From Spongilla lacustris (Eukaryota > Porifera > Demospongiae > Spongillida > Spongillidae): a stretch of 64,000 nt of DNA. The position numbers were made by a program, and so were the translations under genes. Within the stretch, counting starts at the first letter, position 1. Each line of letters opens with the position of its first letter. The stretch spans positions 12,974,735 through 13,038,734 of the forward strand of contig OX442415.1 of assembly GCA_949361645.1 (NCBI GenBank). Reading direction: 5' to 3'. The notes under the pieces are model-generated. The model was given only the letters and a program-made list of their open reading frames with translations, did no database searches and was not told the origin of the DNA. Below are positions 56,183 through 64,000 of this stretch, in pieces.

Positions 56183-57735
56183 AACACAGACAAAAACAAT
56201 TCCTTCGCCCTTGCATGTTATTTGTTCGTTGGACAGTCTGTTCTCTTCCTTCTGTGTCACTAGATCATGGTTTCCCTCATCTCTTGTTAGTTTGCAGTCC
56301 CCTTTGGTTTTTTTAATTTTTTTTTTTTTTTTTTTTTTTTCAATGTTCCATTTTATTTTGCACTATAGTTCCAACATGTCCCTAACATGGTAGCTGGTTG
56401 TTGTAGATTGTCACATGTTTGGGGTTTTGTAGCTTTTGTTGTTGTTGTTGTTTTTTACAAAAGGTGCTGCAGGTCACACCACTCTGTCTGTTAATGTGAT
56501 TCATATTGAAAATGGAGGGGAGGGAGGAGAGATGTTTATCCCCATGTTAACAATAATTAAAAGTCTCTCCACACACCTTATGCTTTTTGAAATGATTCAG
56601 ATTGAAGATGGGGAGGAGGGGAGGGATGGGGAGATCTGGTCATAGTCATGGGTCTCCATTTTCCTGCACTTTGCACTCCACTGTTGATACTATGCTTCCA
56701 TGGTAACTTAGGCGTCTTGCAGCTTGGCCATATTATGTAGCACAACTGGATTCTTTATAAACACTTGAGAAGAGTCACATGAAGATGTGATGTTACAGAA
56801 GGGGGGGGGAGGGGACATCCTTGTAAGCACACTGAAATGCAGGAATGCATACCATGTAGGACTTTGAAGTTGATCTCTGGCCTATAGGCCTGCACTGCAC
56901 TGCTGGGGATCTCTGGCCTATAGGCCTGCACTGCACTGCTGGGGATGTTAGGTTAATCACTGCACTGTCTTGAGGAAGCTTCTCCAATACATTGAGCCAG
57001 CCAGCATGTGCTGGTTGATATACTACCAGAAGGCCCCTGGCATCGGGAGTACACGTGTGGCATGAGAAATATGTGCCAGATATGTGTGTTCCCTGAGAGG
57101 GCAATGCTTGGTGTCATGGCTACCCAAGTTGTCCCGGATACCTCTTGATTGCTAACTTAAGGGTTAAAGTTTGTTGCAAGCCCCCAAAAGCCTGAAGACA
57201 GCCAGCCTTTACCAGGTTAGGTAATGGCCAGCTAGCTTGCAGTGGATACTAGTACCCTCGTTATGGGCTGGCTGAGATGCAGTCTGTCTTGTGTCATACT
57301 GCGCAGTGCTATCATGTGCCTGCGAGGAAGCAGGTCTTCTTACCACCGCCCAGTTTATTATAATCTGGCCCTAGCAGTACATGAGGGCGGAGTCTCATTA
57401 TAGGCTGGTTTGATAACATAATGTTAGTGTGTATTTATTGTCATTGTACTTAGCCATCTGTTATATGTTATATTGTAGTGTGTATTTCATGTACTATCAT
57501 ACCCTAGAAATAGCCTAGGCGTTTTGTTGAGCAAGCAACAAGCAGTTCAACAGACACTTTGGGGCTCCTGGAAGCTGCTAGCTGGCCATGTTCATCACCG
57601 ATCTTTGAAGTATTATTTAATAATACTCTCCTATATAGTGATTGGGTTTAGTTGGTTTGGCTAGAAGCTTCTCCTCCCCCTTCCATCCTAATGAGATTAC
57701 CAAAGTACGTGGTGGGAGCCTGGATATATATGTAC
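56183..57735. other. 3' flank of DD3-3-like gene; no further gene
   Basis: It contains a T tract of about 25 (56316-56340) and a perfect tandem duplication of about 36 bp (GATCTCTGGCCTATAGGCCT...) at about 56872-56945. Likely includes the 3' UTR. No coding feature was recognised. Confidence 0.5.
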
Positions 57736-58968
57736 ATGTGTGTGTACATGTGTGTACATGTGTGTACATGTGTACATGTGTGTACATGTGTACATGTGTG
57801 TACATGTGTGTACGTGTGTGTACGTGTGTGTACATGTGTGTACATGTGTGTACGTGTGTGTACATGTGTACATGTGTGTACATGTGTGTATGTGTGTGTA
57901 CATGTGTGTACATGTGTGTACGTGTGTGTACATGTGTACATGTGTACATGTGTGTACATGTGTACATGTGTGTACATGTGTGTACGTGTGTGTACGTGTG
58001 TGTACATGTGTGTACATGTGTGTACGTGTGTGTACATGTGTACATGTGTGTACATGTGTGTATGTGTGTGTACATGTGTGTACATGTGTGTACGTGTGTG
58101 TACATGTGTACATGTGTGTACATGTGTGTACGTGTGTGTACGTGTGTGTACATGTGTATGTGTGTGTACATGTGTGTACATGTGTACATGTGTGTACATG
58201 TGTGTACGTGTGTGTACGTGTGTGTACGTGTGTACATGTGTGTACATGTGTGTACATGTGTGTACATGTGTGTACATGTGTGTACATGTGTACATGTGTA
58301 TATGTGTGTACATGTGTGTATGTGTGTGTACATGTGTGTACATGTGTACATGTGTACATGTGTACATGTGTACATGTGTGTACATGTGTGTACGTGTGTG
58401 TACATGTGTACATGTGTGTACATGTGTGTACATGTGTGTACATGTGTGTACGTGTGTGTACGTGTGTGTACATGTGTGTACATGTGTGTACGTGTGTGTA
58501 CATGTGTACATGTGTGTATGTGTGTGTACGTGTGTACATGTGTGTACGTGTGTGTACGTGTGTGTACATGTGTATGTGTGTACATGTGTGTACATGTGTA
58601 CATGTGTGTACATGTGTGTACGTGTGTGTACGTGTGTGTACGTGTGTACATGTGTGTACATGTGTGTACATGTGTGTACATGTGTACATGTGTATATGTG
58701 TGTACATGTGTGTACATGTGTGTATGTGTGTGTACATGTGTGTACATGTGTACATGTGTACATGTGTACATGTGTGTACATGTGTGTACGTGTGTGTACA
58801 TGTGTGTACATGTGTGTACATGTGTGTATGTGTGTGTACATGTGTGTACATGTGTGTACATGCGTGTACATGTGTGTACATGTGTGTACGTGTGTGTACG
58901 TGTGTGTACATGTGTGTACATGTGTACATGTGTACATGTGTACATGTGTGTACATGTGTACGTGTGTG
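57736..58968. repeat. TGTACATG/TGTGTACATG microsatellite, about 1.2 kb
   Basis: Continuous TGTACATGTG and TGTACGTGTG variants. Because the repeat lacks stop codons, frames of over 400 codons are open on both strands (Val-Cys-Thr and Thr-His repeats). These are not genes. Confidence 0.98.
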
Positions 58969-59552
58969 CCCTCCCCCATATTGATTACGAAAAATTGCAT
59001 CTGACCTGGTGGGCAAATATCACCTGCCAAACTGTTGGCAAACAGAAAAGACCCATCTAGTGCATGTTGATGCACCAGGGATTCTCCAAATGGAATAATG
59101 CCGGAGCCACACTACCTCTCCCGAGACATAGGTGACCTAACAACACGCCTACAATCCTGACTCCTCTGATAAATGTATAGAATTGATGTCTTGAACAATA
59201 GAGTGTTGAATATGACCACCAAATGCCCCAGGTTGTATAAAGTCAGATGTCAGAACAGGGATCGTGGAGAGGCCACACCCAATAACATCGATTTAATATT
59301 AGGAACAAAAATTTTGCTGAGCTATGAAGCTATGCACGTTTGAACACTTTCTACTTGCGCGTGAGCTCCAGGAATATGCCAAACCAATCTAAGCGACAGA
59401 GTCAGCAAGGGAAGTACCATAGAGCTCAGTTGCTGTGGTAGGATGACAAATCCCAAAGGAAGACCTATTGATAACTTCTGATTGAAAAGCAGTGAAGTGA
59501 AACACACAGTGACACACACACACATGCAAAGACATATAAACACACGCACAGA
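58969..59552. other. 3' flank of the GRIP-like gene
   Basis: No coding feature was recognised. A short CA-rich stretch at 59504-59550 lies just after the stop codon on the minus strand. Confidence 0.5.
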
Positions 59553-62500
59553 TCACATGCGGTTTCTTTCAGTGGAGGAGTACAGATTGCTTTTGATCAC
59601 CACTAGCTCCAGCCTGCTCCCAGACTCCCTCAGCAGAGGGAGCACAAAGTCACAGTCCGAATCCTTCACATCCACGCCGTTGATCTGCACACGCAAAGAG
59701 GGAAGGGGAGAAGGAGGTTAGAAGAGGGAAGGGGAGGAGGAGGTTAGAAGAGGGAAGGGGAGGAGGAGAGTAGAAGTGGGAAGGGGAGGAGGAGAGTAGA
59801 AGAGGGAAGGGGAGGAGGAAAGTAGAAGTGGGAAGGGGAGGAGATTAAATGCTGAGAACAAAACCATTGACTTGCATAGCACAAAGGCAAAGGGAAGATT
59901 TTAAGAGGAAAAGTGCTCTCCTAATTGGGCTAGTCTAATTACAGGACAACCCTCTCTTCCTCACTCTCCCACCCTCCACCCTCACTCCTTCCCAGATTCC
60001 ATTCATCTTGCCCACCTCAACGATTCTGTCCAATGGGTGAAGGTGGCGGCAGAGCTCTGCCGGGCCCCCGGGCCTCAGTCCCTTCACATGCACTCCGCCC
60101 CCCTCGGCGCTGGCCACGCTGAAGCCAAAGTCCTTCTCTCCAGAGTGCCTGCGCAGAGCCACCACCTCCTCCTGGTACAGGGAAAACCCCGGAGGAAGCC
60201 TCTGCTGGACGTGATACTCCAGCGGCACCCCTACCCTATAGCGGGGGTCCAACATCTGGCCCCCGTAATGGGAGTCCACCTGCACCCCGTAAGCCGAGGG
60301 AGGAGGCTCAATGTCGCTGTCAGGATCGGAGGACCCGGAGTCAGCAATGGCCTTGAGCTGCTGCTGGAACTTTGCGCTCTCCATGATGGCCTTCTTGTAT
60401 AGCGTCTCGTCCTCTTCCGATGCCGCATCGCTCCCGGCCTTTGCTGCATTGTCCCGATCCGGATCCAGCATGGGAACGGCAACATTGGTCCTGGGTTCCA
60501 ACGGTGCACCCGACCCAGCCGCATCCGGCTGCGTTCTGACGGGTCTGGCCACGCCCACAGTGGTCGCCCTTCTCCTATCCAGGGACTGTCGCCTCACGGA
60601 GCCTCTCGACGACCCGCTGGCATGGGCCTTCCCCGACTTGCTGGACTTGAAGTCCCATTGTTTTTTGGCCACGGTCCGTTGCCTCGGCAACTCCTCCTCG
60701 GTAAGTTCCTCGTCCGTCTCAGTGAAGCTCCTACGGCTTCTAACACCTTCGTCCTCGCCCCCCCCGGGGGGTCGGTACAGATAGCTCCCCCCATCGGGTG
60801 GGCCCCTGCTGGGCCGCATGCTGGTGCTGCCAGTGCCATGGTAACCGGCCACACCTTCCAACCTGGGGTCATTCATCATCTCTGCAGGGAATGTGCCACT
60901 GTGCGATGAATCCCAGGGACTGTCCTCCATCAGGCGACCCTCCGGCGAGCCCCCCAGTGGGGTGCCCAGACCTACGGTCATGGTGGTGGGCGTGGTGGAG
61001 GAGGGTCTGTAGCCTCTTGTCATAAGTCTGTTTCCATTCCCATTCCCATTCCCATAACCGTAAGTGGTGGTATAACTCCTGCCACTTGGGTGATGGAGAC
61101 TGTTGGCATCTGATGAGCTGGTGTAGGGCCTCAAAGGGGAGCTAGAGCCGTACCTCAGCACACCCATGCCACGACTGGAGTGGCTGCGACTGTGACGAAG
61201 CTAATAGGAGGGCAAGGAGGGAGGAGGGAAGGAGGGGAGGAGGGAAGGAGGGGAGGAGGGAAGGAGGGGAGGAGGGAAGGAGGGGAGGAGGGAAGGAGGG
61301 GAGGAGGGAAGGAGGGGAGGAGGGAAGGAGGGGAGGATGGAAGGAGGGGAGGAGGGAAGGAGGGGAGGAGGGCAAGGAGGGCAAGGAGGTGAGGAGGAGG
61401 AGGGAAGGGGAGGAGGAGGGAAGAGAAATGTGCCTTTTTAGCATTTAGTGATATCATGGTATACAATCTCAGGCTAACACCTCCCAAAATTAGCATGTGC
61501 TAATGTGCTAATGTGATTGGGAACATATTATTACACACCATTACCTAATGTATGCACCCTTTACACACCATCACCTACATGTGTGCACCTTTTACACACC
61601 CCGCATGCATCTGCTCACCTTGCCAGTAGGACTGGCAGTCTTGGGCCTTGACCTCATCCCCTCTGGAGGGCCAAAAGAGAAAATAATGAAGTGTCAATAA
61701 ACCATTCCTCCCTCCCTCTCTCTTCCCCTCCACCCCCTCCCTCCCTCTCTCCTCACTCGACTTCTTGATAGCCTTGCATATCTTCAGGGTGACCACATCC
61801 CCAGACCTCTGCAGCATCTGTACGGCTTCCGGCACAGTCTTCATGTGAAGGCTTTCGCCATTGATGGCCAGGATCTGGTCCCCAGTCCTCATCGTGCCAG
61901 TGCTATATTGTGGGAAATAAGAGAACACGTCCAGAACAAATATTGAAACCGAATGTACATACATGTGTAATTACTCTGCACACGCCAATACATGTATGCA
62001 CATGTCCACACATTTCCCATAATGTGCATACAATACACAAATGTACACATGCATACCATACATATTCATATATATAATTTACTCTCCGCAGATCACGTAA
62101 ATGCACACACACTCCCCATGTGCCCATGTAAGTAAATACAACAAATGCACTTATACCCCCCCCCACATGCACTTATACCCCCCACATGCACTTGTACACC
62201 CCCCACATGCACTTGTACACCCCCCCCCCACATGCACTTGTACACCCCCCCCACATGCACTTGTACACCCCCCCCCACCTTGCACGCCATGTCTGCACAT
62301 AGCCCTGGTGCAAAGGTCAACCAGACTGGCAATCAAACAAAAACTCCAGACGCACAAAGGTACCCATTCCCTTACCTAAAACTAAAAATAAAATAAAGAT
62401 AGCGCTGCAGCCAAAACCCAGTGATGGTGAAAGAGTCATGACGCCATGTGTGCATGGCTACCCCACTTGGCAGGTAAGACAACATTTGGGGATTGTTGAA

Positions 62501-64000
62501 CAGCATGTTGTTATAAAACAATGCAATACTACAAAACTGATGATTGTGACGCTATGCCAGCAAGACAGCCTCTGCACGTACGGTCCACCCCTGTTACATG
62601 TACATGTACGGTCCACCCCTGCTACATGTACATGTACGGTCCACCCCTGTTACATGTACATGTACGGTCCACCCCTGCTACATGTACATGTACGGTCCAC
62701 CCCTGCTACATGTACATGTACGGTCCACCCCTGTTACATGTACATGTACGGTCCACCCCTGCTACATGTACATGTATGGTCCACCCCTGTTACATGTACA
62801 TGTACGGTCCACCCCTGTTACATGTACATGTACGGTCCACCCCTGCTACATGTACATGTATGGTCCACCCCTGTTACATGTACATGTACGGTCCACCCCT
62901 GCTACATGTACATGTATGGTCCACCCCTGCTACATGTACATGTACGGTCCACCCCTGTTACATGTACATGTACGGTCCACCCCTGCTACATGTACATGTA
63001 CGGTCCACCCCTGCTACATGTACATGTACGGTCCACCCCTGTTACATGTACATGTATGGTCCGAGGTTGTTACATGTACATGTACATGTATGTTACACCT
63101 CTGGTACATGTACGGTCCACCTCTGTTACCTATTACTTTGCTGCTTAATTCTGAGGGCAGGTGTAGGGAGCTGAGCTTAAGAAAACACACAACAGATGAT
63201 GGCTAGTGTGCCAAGCCGGGTTCGGTGTGTTCTCCTTTGTCGTAAGGAGCCTGGGGACCAGAGGCCCAAGCACCCCAAGTTCCCACCTGCCTCATCGCAC
63301 ATCTCCCAAAGTACAATGCCTTATTTGGACTTAACATGGAGGCTAGATTTGTCTCTGGTTAGAGCCAACGCCCAGAGCTCTACTCCCATGAGGCGTTCCC
63401 ACCACAAGAAGAGCAGCATACATACGCACATTTTGTATGTTGTGTAATTGGTACGTGTTTTGTGTAATTGGTACAAACTTGATATAACTAAATCAACTTA
63501 CAGTACAGTGTATACATACATCCAATGAACTCATGACTCAACAAGTACATGTAAGCAATAATCCACTGTTCATGAATATGGTTTAGTTTATAAATATACA
63601 AGACCCTTTGGCTCTTATCTGTGCCCAAAGAAGGGAGTGTTGGATACCACACATCTGAAAGCTGCACTGCGGTTTGTATAATGTACACCTGTAAATGCAC
63701 TAAATTCTTTACGCAACATCTCACACATGCACACACATTACATTTGGTCAAAGTTGTGATAGGGCCCCAACACCTGCACTAACACATAACATGTACACAT
63801 AGCATCTCCATGTGGCCATATTAAACAATCTCCAAAAAAAAAATGGTGAGATTCATGACTCCTTAAAGCTTCTCCCCCAACCATCCCTTCCCCACAAGCA
63901 GCAGCACCAACCTGTAGGCCACACCCCCTTCTTTGATATCTGCAATGGTGATTGGATGGTTCGGTTGGCTTTGTGATCCTGGAGATGTGATGGTGATGTG
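59553..64000 (-). CDS. GRIP-like multi-PDZ scaffold, last five exons (5' end beyond window)
   Basis: Exons 64000-63912 (partial), 61902-61757, 61662-61619, 61200-60016 and 59684-59553, all GT-AG with consistent phases (2, 1, 0, 0). The first two encode a PDZ domain (HPITIADIKEGGVAYS, then TGTMRTGDQILAINGESL, then DVVTLKICK). A short basic exon follows, then a 395-codon exon with a Ser/Pro/Gly-rich low-complexity linker and the start of a second PDZ (RRHSGEKDFGFSVASAEGGG). That PDZ is finished in the last exon (INGVDVKDSDCDFVLPLLRE ... LVVIKSNL). The order of a PDZ, a long linker, then a terminal PDZ with DFGFS and a GLRPGGPAEL-type loop matches PDZ6-linker-PDZ7 of glutamate receptor-interacting proteins. 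GRIPs cluster receptors and trafficking proteins at membranes. The protein ends TERNRM. Intron 61903-63911 contains two minisatellites. Confidence 0.8.
59698..59846. repeat. Purine-rich tandem repeat (GAAGAGGGAAGGGGAGGAGGA)
   Basis: About six copies of a 26-bp unit variant lie in the last intron of the GRIP-like gene. Confidence 0.85.
61207..61425. repeat. GGGAGGAGGGAAGGA tandem repeat
   Basis: About 13 copies of a 15-16-bp purine unit lie in a GRIP intron, immediately upstream of the acceptor of the large exon (minus strand). This makes a long polypyrimidine tract on the transcript. Confidence 0.9.
62145..62280. repeat. CCCACATGCACTTGTACACC tandem repeat
   Basis: About six copies of a 22-25-bp unit with variable C runs in a GRIP intron. 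Confidence 0.9.
62580..63115. repeat. 28-bp minisatellite (GTACGGTCCACCCCTGTTAC)
   Basis: About 18 copies of a 28-bp unit that alternates CTGTTAC/CTGCTAC with ATGTACAT. The open frames across it are artefacts of the repeat. Confidence 0.95.

Noticed and set aside
57617..59075. Open frames of 410-475 codons on both strands
   Set aside because: They run over a TGTACATG microsatellite that lacks stop codons in every frame; the products are simple Thr-His or Val-Cys repeats.
60037..60784. Plus-strand frames of 121 and 157 codons opposite the large GRIP exon
   Set aside because: They are antisense shadows of the GC-rich exon; the minus-strand frame is supported by PDZ motifs and splice sites.
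62438..63206. Three overlapping open frames of over 200 codons
   Set aside because: They lie on a 28-bp minisatellite inside a GRIP intron; composition is dictated by the repeat.

Overview
This window is animal nuclear DNA, probably from a marine invertebrate and plausibly a sponge or another early-branching lineage. Three spliced host genes have GT-AG introns and animal-type products: a monoacylglycerol lipase, a GRIP-type multi-PDZ scaffold and a DD3-3-like protein. Many coding introns are only about 50-120 bp. ACATGTACATGTA-type microsatellite sequence and long C/G homopolymers are abundant. The taxon is my inference. No tRNA or rRNA gene, CRISPR array or prokaryotic feature was seen, and one 200-N assembly gap (53801-54000) is present.

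Layout. 1-3803 (-): a phase-consistent, 16-exon Ginger/KRBA2-type integrase gene with five tiny acidic exons, a Cys-rich tail and a perfect 113-nt inverted copy of its own exon. 4047-11090: an old hAT-like (TTF/DUF4371) pseudogene split by a young, intact BEL/Pao retrotransposon with identical 138-bp LTRs and a 5-bp target duplication. 12577-29087 (-): six exons of a monoacylglycerol lipase gene. Its 14.7-kb intron carries a 48-bp minisatellite, an 850-bp-arm foldback, a 71-bp dimeric minisatellite and a DUF7869-like transposase gene that is itself interrupted by a MITE. 29-39 kb: a graveyard of non-autonomous hAT-like and other terminal-inverted-repeat elements, several with clear target duplications, plus a RecQ-like helicase fragment. 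39-42 kb: a broken uncharacterised ORF and the 5' part of an XPG/FAM120-like PIN-domain gene. 42.4-50.2 kb: repeat families with a three-level nest. A palindromic repeat was entered by a 5-bp-TSD element, which was entered by a Tc1/mariner (IS630-type) transposon with 402-bp inverted repeats and an intact 608-residue DDE transposase of unusual D-E spacing.

50.5-53.4 kb (-) is a frameshifted gene whose N-terminal zinc fingers resemble RAG1 (N-RAG-TP-like), followed by a putative transposase core. 54112-56182 (+) is a DD3-3-like gene whose 5' end is lost in or before the gap. 57736-58968 is a TGTACATG microsatellite. 59553-64000 (-) holds the last five visible exons of a GRIP-like gene (penultimate PDZ, about 365-residue linker, last PDZ).

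The host genes show no functional link to each other. The main story is layered transposition: order of insertion can be read from target duplications and from which sequence interrupts which.
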